Below are positions 1 to 6,515 of a DNA stretch of 8,103 nt, in pieces. A program made the position numbers and the translations under genes. Every line of letters starts with the position of its first letter. The first letter of the stretch is position 1. The stretch is from Spirochaetales bacterium (lineage in GTDB: Bacteria > Spirochaetota > Spirochaetia > SZUA-6 > DRHE01), in assembly GCA_011049745.1 (NCBI GenBank), contig DRHE01000325.1:1-8103 (forward strand), written 5' to 3'. The notes under the pieces were generated by a model. The model saw nothing but the letters and a program-made list of their open reading frames with translations, was not told the origin of the DNA and ran no database searches.

Positions 1-808
1 AATTATATCTGCTCAAATGCCACCTGCCAAGATTTGCGCTTAAAAACATATCCAGCTTATCACCGCAAAAGGCTATATTTGTCGGAGCGGCCATGGCTGT
101 ACCCTCAGGGTCCTCAGCAATAACTTCCAATTTACCTTCAGGAGTATATCGATATATTACATCGGGGCGATAGCAGGAAATATAGAGGTTTTCATCAGCG
201 TCAAAGGCCAGACCATCCGGTACCGTACCAGGTAATTTCATCACGCTTTCAACGGCTCCGGAACTCCCGTTATCTTTTAGAGCAATTCGATATACCCCGG
301 GACTGAGGCTGGTTGCCACGTAAAGGTAGGTTTCGTCTGCATTCAAGCAGAGACCATTGGTAAAATCAGTTATTGCTCTGGACCAGACTTCCCCTTTGCC
401 TCCTGGTTTTATCTTTATGATTTTTCCATTATTCTCCTTCCATTTTCCCGAATCAGAAACGTAAAGATTGCCCTGCTTGTCAAAAACCGGATAATTCGGC
501 ATGACAAAGGGCTCATCAGCAGCACCGTCGCAATAGGTAACCACCCTGCCTTTTGGGGATATCATCTGCACCACCGCATGAAGCGAATCACAGGCATAGA
601 TATTACTATTTTTATCCAGGGCCAGGCCGAGAATAAAGCCGCCGGTATGGGCAATAATATCCGGCTTGGGGTCCCTGGGATCGATGCGATACAACTGTCC
701 CGCTTCACCACCGGCATAGATATAGCCATCCAGTCCCCAGGCAACACCTTCAGGATGATCTAAACCGTCAACATAAACTGAAATGTCATTACGAGCTAAG
801 AGTGCCAT
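1..808 (-). CDS. SMP-30/gluconolactonase-family lactonase, C-terminus cut by window edge
   Basis: The frame stays open from the ATG at 808 to the window edge (269 codons), so the stop and probably only a few tens of residues are missing. The protein is a six-bladed beta-propeller of the SMP-30/gluconolactonase/LRE type, cytosolic, with no signal peptide. Family marks are HPEG (E20, expected metal ligand), PNYP (N105), FTNGLCLN (N151) and VPDGLAF (D198), which match the Glu/Asn/Asp divalent-metal site, plus the late PTNIAF and LGRWHL blocks. These enzymes hydrolyse sugar lactones to aldonic acids. It directly follows the SDR dehydrogenase at 817-1605, which fits a dehydrogenase/lactonase pair. 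Two ATGs lie in tandem (811 and 808). The GAGG overlapping the upstream stop is 6 bases from the ATG at 808 and only 3 from that at 811, so 808 is preferred. The substrate is not identifiable. Confidence 0.88.
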   Translation of the reverse strand, partial: MALLARNDISVYVDGLDHPEGVAWGLDGYIYAGGEAGQLYRIDPRDPKPDIIAHTGGFILGLALDKNSNIYACDSLHAVVQMISPKGRVVTYCDGAADEPFVMPNYPVFDKQGNLYVSDSGKWKENNGKIIKIKPGGKGEVWSRAITDFTNGLCLNADETYLYVATSLSPGVYRIALKDNGSSGAVESVMKLPGTVPDGLAFDADENLYISCYRPDVIYRYTPEGKLEVIAEDPEGTAMAAPTNIAFCGDKLDMFLSANLGRWHLSRYN

Positions 809-816
809 CATTCGCC

Positions 817-1605
817 TCAGCAAAGCCGCTTATATGATGTAAAGCCGCCATCAATATACAAATCCTGTCCGGTAATAAAACTTGCCTCATCTGAACTTAT
901 CCAGGCTACCGCCTTTCCTATATCTTCCGGTTCAGCAATTCTTCCTAAGGGATTTTGTTTGGCCATCATCTTTTTATAGGCAACCGGATCCTTAAGAGCG
1001 CCTGGGTCCCTATCGACCATGGGTGTATTGGTAGTACCGGGGCTTATACAATTAACGCGAATGTTATCTTTTCCCACCTCACTGGCAAGCGCGTAAACAG
1101 CGCCCACCTGTCCGGCTTTTGTCGCTCCATAGACAACAGCCTGAGGAAAACCTATTCTGTTCAAAACTGAGGAACAGAAAACTATTGATCCTCCTCCCCT
1201 CTTCTTCATCGCGGGAATAGCATATTTAGCGCACAATAAAGAGCCCATGAGATTTATATCGATTATCCTGGCAATATCATCTCTTGACATATCTACCAGA
1301 TCACGATAATCAGTAACTCCGGCGTTAGCAAACATTATGTCCAAACCCCCATAAATTTCCTCTGCACAGGCAAGGATATTGCTTACTTCGACTTCACTTC
1401 TCACATCGGCACGGACAAAGGTTGCTTCGCCCCCCTCTTCTTTAATAAGTCTTTCCGTCTCTTTGCCCGCATCGATATTCTTATCATTAACAACAACAAG
1501 CTCAGCACCCTCTTGAGCAAGGACAATTGCTGCTCCACGACCAATTCCGGAACCCGCTCCTGTTACTATTGCTACTTTGCCTTGCAGCCTTCCATTAGTT
1601 CCCAT
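817..1605 (-). CDS. SDR-family NAD(P)-dependent oxidoreductase (probable sugar dehydrogenase)
   Basis: This is a 262-residue classical short-chain dehydrogenase of normal length. The Rossmann motif TGAGSGIG is at residues 15-22. The acidic D41 at the end of beta-2 suggests a preference for NAD over NADP. NAG is at 94-96, the structural Asn is N118 in DINL, the catalytic Ser is in the CSS block (144-146), and Y159xxxK163 completes the tetrad. SPG at 188-190 and the terminal IDGGF are also typical. The ATG has a perfect AGGAGG 5 bases upstream (1611-1616). It sits 15 bases after the DUF4432 gene and just before the lactonase gene, so oxidation of an aldose to a lactone that the next enzyme opens is a reasonable inference. 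Many SDRs of this type act on other alcohols, so the substrate is open. Confidence 0.93.
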   Translation of the reverse strand: MGTNGRLQGKVAIVTGAGSGIGRGAAIVLAQEGAELVVVNDKNIDAGKETERLIKEEGGEATFVRADVRSEVEVSNILACAEEIYGGLDIMFANAGVTDYRDLVDMSRDDIARIIDINLMGSLLCAKYAIPAMKKRGGGSIVFCSSVLNRIGFPQAVVYGATKAGQVGAVYALASEVGKDNIRVNCISPGTTNTPMVDRDPGALKDPVAYKKMMAKQNPLGRIAEPEDIGKAVAWISSDEASFITGQDLYIDGGFTSYKRLC

Positions 1606-1620
1606 ATATTCCTCCTGGAA

Positions 1621-2331
1621 TCAACGATCATAGTCATTTATCAACTTCAGAGCTTCGCTTTCAATTGCCGCCATTTCAGGAATTGATTCAATTACTTCAA
1701 AATCAATACTAATGATGTATCGCTTCTGTGGTTGAAGAAAGAGCAGATCTCCCTTTTCCCTGACAGCAGCTCTCCCTAAAGGCACTGCAGTTCCCGGTTC
1801 CAATCCGAGTGCGTAAAAACCCTGTCGCGTCATCTTCCACTCAGTAAATTTGGGAAGCTTCCTCTTGTCAAATCTAATGACAATTCCAAGAGGCGTGCCA
1901 TCGCCAATATCCCGGTTAAGCAAAGCCATGAAAGTCTTATTTTCAGTATCTGCCGCTAAATTATGGAAAAATACTTTCTGGTCCACACTTGGTGCGCCCG
2001 AGTAACTAACTCCACAGGTGGTCAACAGCCCGCCAAAAAAACTTCTCAACCATTTGAAACCTGATTCTTCATAATATGCCGGTGAAGTTATGCCGGTACC
2101 GGAAAGAAAACTTAATGATTTTCCTTTGAAAAAAGCGTGCGAAATATCCATTCCTCTTCCAGGAAGCACACTAAAGTTAAGTCCGCTCCCGGTGTTGATA
2201 TTTATTACTTTTACACCCTCAGCCTTGCCGTCATTTAATGTTGAAATTTGCGCTCCTGCCAACTGATGAGAGTCTCCGACATAAGATAATAGTTCTTTCT
2301 TGCTCCATTCTCTGCCAACATACTCTGCCAT
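1621..2331 (-). CDS. Shortened DUF4432 (aldose 1-epimerase-like) protein with an apparent in-frame central deletion
   Basis: This 236-residue protein has both ends of the DUF4432/aldose-epimerase-like family. The N-terminal part (1-116) holds SGLNFSVLPGRGMDIS, LSFLSGTGITSP and the block SFFGGLLTTCGVSYSGAP. The C-terminal part (about 118-205) holds KVFFHNLAAD, LPKFTEWKM and LGLEPGTAVPLGR. Family members as I know them are about 340-370 residues. The stretch normally between GAP and VFFH, which carries the HGRISN block and the LYHxNxG block, is absent. The join falls near residues 114-119 (about bases 1975-1992). Full-length members are thought to bind or mutarotate sugars in the cytosol; this one has lost the central beta-sandwich strands and conserved His residues and may be inactive. 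The frame is intact. Translation starts 6 bases after the isomerase stop, with a modest AGAAAG site overlapping that stop. Confidence 0.85.
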   Translation of the reverse strand: MAEYVGREWSKKELLSYVGDSHQLAGAQISTLNDGKAEGVKVININTGSGLNFSVLPGRGMDISHAFFKGKSLSFLSGTGITSPAYYEESGFKWLRSFFGGLLTTCGVSYSGAPSVDQKVFFHNLAADTENKTFMALLNRDIGDGTPLGIVIRFDKRKLPKFTEWKMTRQGFYALGLEPGTAVPLGRAAVREKGDLLFLQPQKRYIISIDFEVIESIPEMAAIESEALKLINDYDR

Positions 2332-2337
2332 TACTTT

Positions 2338-3255
2338 CTAAAGAACTACGAACTGTTTTATATAATCACGACTCTGAAGCAGGGCTGTTTTGCGTGAGTC
2401 AAGCGAATCTTCGTACGCCCGATCTTCCACTTCAATACATACCGGACCCTTGTAACCGATATCAGTTAAAGCAGAGAAGAATTTGCCCCAGTTGACATCT
2501 CCCAATCCAGGAAGTTTGGGTACATGATATTCCAATGGTGTTGCCATTATACCCACATCATTAAGCCGGTCATAATTTACCTTAGCGTCTTTAATGTGCA
2601 CATGATAAATACGGTCCTTAAATTCATAGATGGGTTTAATATGATCCATCTGCTGCCAAACCAGATGGGAGGGATCGTAATTCAAGCCAAAATACTTTGA
2701 TGGGATTTCTGCGAACATACGCCTCCAGATTGCAGGGCTGTATGCAAAATTTTTTCCTCCCGGCCATTCATCGCCGGTGAAATACATAGGACAATTCTCG
2801 ATCCCTATTTTTACCCTGTTATTCTCAGCATGCTTTACTATTGCCGGCCACACAGCTTTGAACCTTTTCCAATTGTCTTCGATATTCCTGGTATGATCAC
2901 GGCCTATAAAGGTGTTGACCACCGGTACACCCAGTTGTTGTGCGGCAGTAATGACCTGCTTAAGATGTTCAACGAAAAACCTGGATTGCTCTTCATCCGC
3001 TTCCAGGGGATTCGGATAGTACCCCAAACCTGATATGGAGATACTCTTTTCTTCTAAAGTCTTTTGGATTTTTGCTGTTTTCTCTGCAGTTAGTTCACTG
3101 ACATCTATATGGGTAACCCCGGCATATCGCCTTTCAGCCTTGCCTTTGGGCCAACACATCAATTCAATACAGGAAAATTGTTCCTCTGAAGCAAAATTAA
3201 TAACTTCAGCAAAATCAAGCTCAGCAAAAATTGCACTTACAAAACCTAGTTTCAT
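2338..3255 (-). CDS. Sugar phosphate isomerase/epimerase family protein (AP endonuclease 2-like TIM barrel)
   Basis: This is a 305-residue TIM-barrel protein of the xylose-isomerase-like/AP2Ec superfamily, cytosolic and of normal length. The expected metal ligands are visible in order: E153 in GIENCPM, D194 with H197 in NYDPSHLVW, the HVHIKDAK strand (H218/H220), and E275 in [10 protein letters not shown]. The conserved GLGDVNW block (251-256) precedes the last strands. Family members isomerise or epimerise keto-sugars, dehydrate inosose, or cleave 3-oxo-glycosides, so the name is generic. It follows the Gfo/Idh/MocA gene by 17 bases, with AGGAGG 7 bases before the ATG. The adjacency suggests the two act on the same intermediate: oxidation to a keto-sugar, then isomerisation or elimination. 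Confidence 0.92.
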   Translation of the reverse strand: MKLGFVSAIFAELDFAEVINFASEEQFSCIELMCWPKGKAERRYAGVTHIDVSELTAEKTAKIQKTLEEKSISISGLGYYPNPLEADEEQSRFFVEHLKQVITAAQQLGVPVVNTFIGRDHTRNIEDNWKRFKAVWPAIVKHAENNRVKIGIENCPMYFTGDEWPGGKNFAYSPAIWRRMFAEIPSKYFGLNYDPSHLVWQQMDHIKPIYEFKDRIYHVHIKDAKVNYDRLNDVGIMATPLEYHVPKLPGLGDVNWGKFFSALTDIGYKGPVCIEVEDRAYEDSLDSRKTALLQSRDYIKQFVVL

Positions 3256-3272
3256 TCTAAAACCTCCTAATT

Positions 3273-4421
3273 TTATATCTTAACCCACTTTTCACTATCA
3301 CTACTTTCAAGAATCTTTTCGCCCAACACTAATTCACGCAAGCCGTCCTTAAAAGTCGGGAAAGGTGGTGTACTGTTCCTATTACTATCCCGAATATAAG
3401 AATAAATTTCTTTGAATATTTGCTTTAAGGTGTCAGGAAAACCCTCATTATGGCCTCCCGGGTAATCTATCAGGTTCGTGCACTCGGGATATACTAAAGC
3501 TGGATCTTTCATCAGTATCTCATTATTGCCGTCCCTTCTGCCGATCCACATTTGATTGGGTGCTTCTGAGTCCCAGGCAGCCGACTTCTTTGAACCATCC
3601 ATCTCAAAGTAAAGTCTATTTTTTCGTCCGGCGGCCACCTGGTTTACGGTCATCACCCCCTTCGCTTCGTTTTTGAATCTAAATAGTACTGTTGCATAAT
3701 CTTCAGTATCAATATTTATATCCTGATAATCTTCCGGTTTCAGGAGTTTCCCGGCATAGGTTTCAAGTGGTTTCAATGGTTTTTTTCTGGTTTTATGAAA
3801 TGTAGCAAAATCAGCAAAAACCTCATTGATCCTTAAGCCGGATACATATTCGATCAAATCAATCCAGTGAGATCCTATATCAGCAACAGCTCTAGATTTG
3901 CCGGATAATTCCGGATCTAATCTCCAGTTATAGTCAGAAGGATAGAAAAGCCAATCTTGTAAGTAAGAGCCATGTATGGCAAATATTTCACCGAATTCAC
4001 CCTTATCAACCATCATCTTTAACTGCCTCATCAAAGGATAATAGCGAATGTTAAAATGCACAGCATGCACCAGGCCCTTTTTATCAGCCAGTTCAAGGAG
4101 CGCTTGCCCTTCTTCAACGCTAATGGCAAGGGGTTTTTCGCAAACAACATGTTTCCCGGCAGCGAGTGCCTCTTTTACCATTGGAAAATGCAGGTTGTTG
4201 GGTGAACATATATGGATAACCTCTAATTCTTTATTCTCCAGCAACTTCTTATAATTACCGTAAGATTCTCTAATACCCAACTGCTCGGCCTTTACTTTCG
4301 ACTCAACCTCATCAGTTCCCGCCAATGCTACAACTTCTATAGTACCCAAACGCATTAAAGCTTCAATATGAGCAGGACCGATGAAGCCTTTCCCTATTAC
4401 ACCAACCTTTAGTCGTTCCAT
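3273..4421 (-). CDS. Gfo/Idh/MocA-family NAD(P)-dependent oxidoreductase
   Basis: This 382-residue protein has the standard two-domain layout. An N-terminal Rossmann fold starts with [12 protein letters not shown] (7-18), followed by ICSPNNLH (71-78) and the catalytic VCEKPLA motif with K96. The C-terminal alpha/beta substrate domain contains [10 protein letters not shown], where D181 and H185 occupy the usual catalytic positions. The family oxidises or reduces hydroxyls of sugars, inositols and glycosides, usually with tightly bound NAD(P). A late block, [10 protein letters not shown] (about 335-345), is typical of the longer sugar-acting members. GGAGG lies 7 bases before the ATG. It is first in the tight enzyme run after the UTRA regulator, and a 22-base palindrome sits in the 44-base gap upstream. 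Exact substrate unknown; related enzymes adjacent to TIM-barrel isomerases include 3-oxo-glucoside-forming dehydrogenases. Confidence 0.93.
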   Translation of the reverse strand: MERLKVGVIGKGFIGPAHIEALMRLGTIEVVALAGTDEVESKVKAEQLGIRESYGNYKKLLENKELEVIHICSPNNLHFPMVKEALAAGKHVVCEKPLAISVEEGQALLELADKKGLVHAVHFNIRYYPLMRQLKMMVDKGEFGEIFAIHGSYLQDWLFYPSDYNWRLDPELSGKSRAVADIGSHWIDLIEYVSGLRINEVFADFATFHKTRKKPLKPLETYAGKLLKPEDYQDINIDTEDYATVLFRFKNEAKGVMTVNQVAAGRKNRLYFEMDGSKKSAAWDSEAPNQMWIGRRDGNNEILMKDPALVYPECTNLIDYPGGHNEGFPDTLKQIFKEIYSYIRDSNRNSTPPFPTFKDGLRELVLGEKILESSDSEKWVKI

Positions 4422-4448
4422 TCAGAAACCTCCTTAAAAATATTAATC

Positions 4449-4470
4449 TTTAGCTGTATATAGAGCTAAA
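4449..4470. promoter_or_regulatory. 22-base imperfect palindrome, candidate operator of the UTRA regulator
   Basis: Arms TTTAGCT and AGCTAAA flank the 8-base centre GTATATAG; the inner TATATA is also symmetric, so only one base pair of the eleven fails. The site lies in the short gap between the UTRA regulator and the Gfo/Idh/MocA gene and overlaps the regulator's stop codon. HutC-type GntR proteins commonly bind palindromes with a GTATA(T)AC-like core, so this is a plausible operator for the protein encoded next to it. In RNA the arms could also form a 7-bp AU-rich hairpin that protects or processes the transcript. Confidence 0.45.
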
Positions 4471-5233
4471 AGGTTAAATGTCTACGAAGCGGTATATTAT
4501 CTGTTACCAGTTGCAGGCTAAAACGCATTCGGTCTCCCCTGGCAACTGAATGGGTTAATTCTATGGGTTCTCCTGTTTTTAGATAAGTAATCCTCGATAT
4601 CCGGAAAACGGGCTGGTCATCTTCACATTGCAGTTCTCTCGCCTCCCCGACTTCAATAATAGAAGCTTCATAGGATTCTTCAGCCCATTCCAGCATAAAC
4701 TCATAATCTTCTACCAATATTCGGTAAAGAGAATCTTTTGCCAGATCATTTTTTAAAAGCTCGGGACAAAGATAGTGGGGCACAACCGTTTTTTCAATCA
4801 GAATTGGTTTACCATTTGTAAGCCTGACTCTTACCAGTTTGTTAATTCTACTGTCATTATTCGGAAGTTTTAACGTTGTTTTAACTTTATCATCTGCCTT
4901 TTCAACTTTTTTATATAAGACCCTGGAACTCGGAGAGAGTCCCAATTCCCTCATATCTTCAGTAAAGCTGTAGAGTTTGGGTAACAACCGCTTAATATTA
5001 TTCTCTCTTATAAAAGTACCCTTACCCTGTATCTTATAGAGGAGCTTATTCTGTACTAAACCGTCTATAGCTTGACGAACCGTAATCTTGCTAACCCCAT
5101 ATTTTTTACATAATTCATTTTCCGGTGGTATCTGTTTGTCCTTCTTATATAAACCTTTGGTTATTTCCTTTTCAATGATTTCTCTCAATTGTATGTAAAG
5201 AGGAGATTTTAGATCGCTGACTATCCCTGACAT
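4466..5233 (-). CDS. GntR-family transcriptional regulator, HutC/UTRA subfamily
   Basis: This is a 255-residue regulator. A winged helix-turn-helix spans about residues 10-76, with the hallmark PPENELCKKYGVSKITVRQA and the wing IQGKGTFI. A UTRA effector domain follows (about 85-245), with LVRVRLTNGKPILIEKT and the late RISRITYLKTGEPIEL strand pair typical of HutC-class ligand-binding domains. UTRA domains usually bind small sugars, sugar phosphates or acids and release DNA when loaded. It lies inside the minus-strand operon, 55 bases after the UxuB-like SDR and 44 before the Gfo/Idh/MocA gene, so it probably controls the enzymes around it, perhaps through the palindrome at 4449-4470. The upstream ribosome site is weak (GAG about 10 bases before the ATG), consistent with low expression. 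Confidence 0.93.
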   Translation of the reverse strand: MSGIVSDLKSPLYIQLREIIEKEITKGLYKKDKQIPPENELCKKYGVSKITVRQAIDGLVQNKLLYKIQGKGTFIRENNIKRLLPKLYSFTEDMRELGLSPSSRVLYKKVEKADDKVKTTLKLPNNDSRINKLVRVRLTNGKPILIEKTVVPHYLCPELLKNDLAKDSLYRILVEDYEFMLEWAEESYEASIIEVGEARELQCEDDQPVFRISRITYLKTGEPIELTHSVARGDRMRFSLQLVTDNIPLRRHLTF

Positions 5234-5288
5234 ATTGTGTTATCTCGCGCGCCAATGGGCAAACTTCATAATTTTCATCTTAATCATG

Positions 5289-6128
5289 CTAAATTGAATA
5301 AGAAGAAAACCCGCCATCAACAGGCACAACTACACCTGTGACAAATTTTGAAGCCCCAGATAAGAGCCATATAAGTACTCCTATTAAGTCTTCAGGGTCG
5401 CCATACCGCCCCATGGGTGTATGAGCAATAACCTTTCTTGCTCTTGGCGTATACTCCCCTGTTTTCTGATCAATATGGAGAAATCGCAATTGTTCAGTCA
5501 TAAAAAAACCTGGTGCAATCGCATTAACCCTGATGCCAATACGGGAAAAGTGCACAGCCAACCAGCGGGTAAAATTAGCAACAGCTGCTTTAGCTGCAGA
5601 ATAAGCCATAACTTTTGTAAGGGGAGTAAAACCACTCATGGATGCAATATTGACCACAACCCCCTTCTGATTTTCAATCATGCCGCGGGAGAAGATCTTC
5701 GTTGCCAAAAAGGTTCCCAGAAAATTCAGGTCAAAAACTTTACTCACGCCCGCAAAATCCAGGTCGAGAAATCCGATTACGCCATCTCGATTTGAATCTT
5801 CTGTTTCTAAAAACTCTTTTGTGGTACTTCCCAGGGGATTGTTCCCCCCTGCACCATTGATTAGTAATTCAGGAACTCCCCATAAGCCTCTTATTTCTTC
5901 GAAGCTTTTCTTCAGTTGCTCTTCTTCAAGCACATTACAGCAAAATGCTTTAGCCTCTCCGCCTGCATCAATAATTACTTTTTCTCTCTTTTTTGCATTT
6001 TCAAGATTTGCATCGAGGATGGCGACTTTTACTCCAATCTCTCCTAATGCATCTGCCATCGTTCCACAGAGATCTCCACCGCCGCCGGTAATTGCAGCAA
6101 TTTTTCCCTTAAGATCGAATAGCTCCAT
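5289..6128 (-). CDS. SDR-type fructuronate reductase / D-mannonate oxidoreductase-like (UxuB/YjmF type)
   Basis: From the ATG at 6128 the protein has 279 residues, the usual size of the Firmicute YjmF/UxuB SDR branch. It starts MELFDLKGK, as that branch does, followed by TGGGGDLCG (14-22), D39 ending beta-2, NGAGGNNP (91-98), DLDFAGVSKVFDLNFLG (with N135), NIASMSGF (S163), Y176xxxK180, NFTRWLAVHFS, IRVNAIAPGFF and a terminal VDGGFSSYS. These blocks are characteristic and go well beyond generic SDR marks. The known reaction is NADH-linked fructuronate to D-mannonate, or a related keto-acid reduction. The frame extends upstream to 6203, but that part overlaps the transaldolase remnant and does not look like SDR sequence. 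The ribosome site is poor (GAGAG very close to the ATG), so coupling to the upstream gene is likely. No mannonate dehydratase is in the window. Confidence 0.88.
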   Translation of the reverse strand: MELFDLKGKIAAITGGGGDLCGTMADALGEIGVKVAILDANLENAKKREKVIIDAGGEAKAFCCNVLEEEQLKKSFEEIRGLWGVPELLINGAGGNNPLGSTTKEFLETEDSNRDGVIGFLDLDFAGVSKVFDLNFLGTFLATKIFSRGMIENQKGVVVNIASMSGFTPLTKVMAYSAAKAAVANFTRWLAVHFSRIGIRVNAIAPGFFMTEQLRFLHIDQKTGEYTPRARKVIAHTPMGRYGDPEDLIGVLIWLLSGASKFVTGVVVPVDGGFSSYSI

Positions 6129-6156
6129 TACTCTCATATTCAGCTGTTTCATAATT

Positions 6157-6372
6157 TCATTGCTTATCCTGATCGGGCAGCATAAAATTCCGAATAACCC
6201 CAAGCAAATCTATATAGCCGCCGATAAATTGCCGCAGTGTCCTTACACTCGCACCGTAATGCTCAAACTCTTCCGGTCTAAGCCCCTCTACTGAGCTAGA
6301 ATCATTCCAGAGATCCGTAGCGGTTGTTGAAACGGTTTCACGAAGGGAACTTCTATATAGCTTATCACCCAT
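6157..6372 (-). pseudogene. Transaldolase remnant: N- and C-terminal ends joined by a large in-frame deletion
   Basis: This open frame encodes 71 residues. Residues 1-29 (MGDKLYRSSLRE, then TDLWNDSSSVE) match the start of the large Firmicute-type transaldolases, which typically read LYRSPLHxMVxTTxTDxWNDSCSxEEL. Residues 30-66 (GLRPEEFEHYGASVRTLRQF, then GYIDLLGVIRNFMLP) match their extreme C-terminus. The several hundred residues between, including the barrel and the Schiff-base Lys, are missing. The join is around residues 29-31 (about bases 6280-6290) and keeps the frame. A good GGAG lies 8 bases before the ATG and a strong promoter lies upstream, so it is probably translated as a small protein. 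It cannot be an active transaldolase. It may persist to keep translation flowing to the SDR gene, which begins 28 bases later. Assignment is from remembered family motifs, not from a search. Confidence 0.78.
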
Positions 6373-6397
6373 ATTGTATACTCCACTAAAATAGATT

Positions 6398-6414
6398 ATA
6401 ATGTCTGATATTAT
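6398..6414. promoter_or_regulatory. 17-base imperfect palindrome at the operon start site, candidate FadR-type operator
   Basis: The site reads ATAAT, then GTCTGAT, then ATTAT on the plus strand. The five-base arms are perfect complements, and the inner TC/GA also pairs around a central T; one position on each side fails. The core GTCTGAT is close to the GTCnGAC core common in FadR-subfamily operators. It sits just downstream of the minus-strand -10 box, at the expected transcription start, where a bound repressor would block the operon. The divergent FadR-type gene at 6516 is the natural candidate binder. Confidence 0.4.
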
Positions 6415-6415
6415 G

Positions 6416-6444
6416 ATTATTACTCATAAATATTTACCTGTCAA
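6416..6444 (-). promoter_or_regulatory. Sigma-A promoter of the minus-strand catabolic operon
   Basis: On the minus strand a perfect TTGACA (6444-6439) is followed by a 17-base AT-rich spacer and AATAAT (6421-6416), five of six to the TATAAT consensus. The predicted start is near 6409, leaving a leader of about 37 bases with GGAG before the ATG at 6372. It is the best promoter-like sequence upstream of the operon in this window. The flanking palindrome at 6398-6414 suggests repression at the start site. Confidence 0.72.
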
Positions 6445-6449
6445 TAGTT

Positions 6450-6479
6450 TTTACTTTTCTGCATGAGGAAATCGATACT
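6450..6479 (+). promoter_or_regulatory. Weak candidate promoter for the divergent FadR-type regulator
   Basis: TTTACT (6450-6455) and GATACT (6474-6479) are separated by 18 bases and each matches the sigma-A consensus at four of six positions. It is the best spacing-compatible pair I can see before the ATG at 6516, but the match is modest and other AT-rich sites in the 143-base divergent region are possible. Confidence 0.25.
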
Positions 6480-6515
6480 GGGATAGCCTCAAATCTTGCT
6501 CTTAGAGGATAGTTA

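Noticed and set aside
562..763. Short open frames on both strands within the lactonase gene
   Set aside because: They fall inside a clearly coding beta-propeller frame and have no independent support.
6129..6203. N-terminal extension of the UxuB-like SDR up to an ATG at 6203
   Set aside because: The extra 25 residues overlap the transaldolase remnant in another frame and do not resemble SDR N-termini; family members begin at the MELFDLKGK position (6128).
5680..6294. Long 204-codon open frame on the plus strand
   Set aside because: It lies antisense to the UxuB-like SDR and the transaldolase remnant, has low-complexity Ser/Pro/Phe-rich composition, and shows no family motif. It is a shadow of the real genes.
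6376..6381. GTATAC near the operon ribosome site as a second UTRA-regulator operator
   Set aside because: It is only a six-base palindrome with no matching flanks to the site at 4449-4470; expected by chance in AT-rich DNA.
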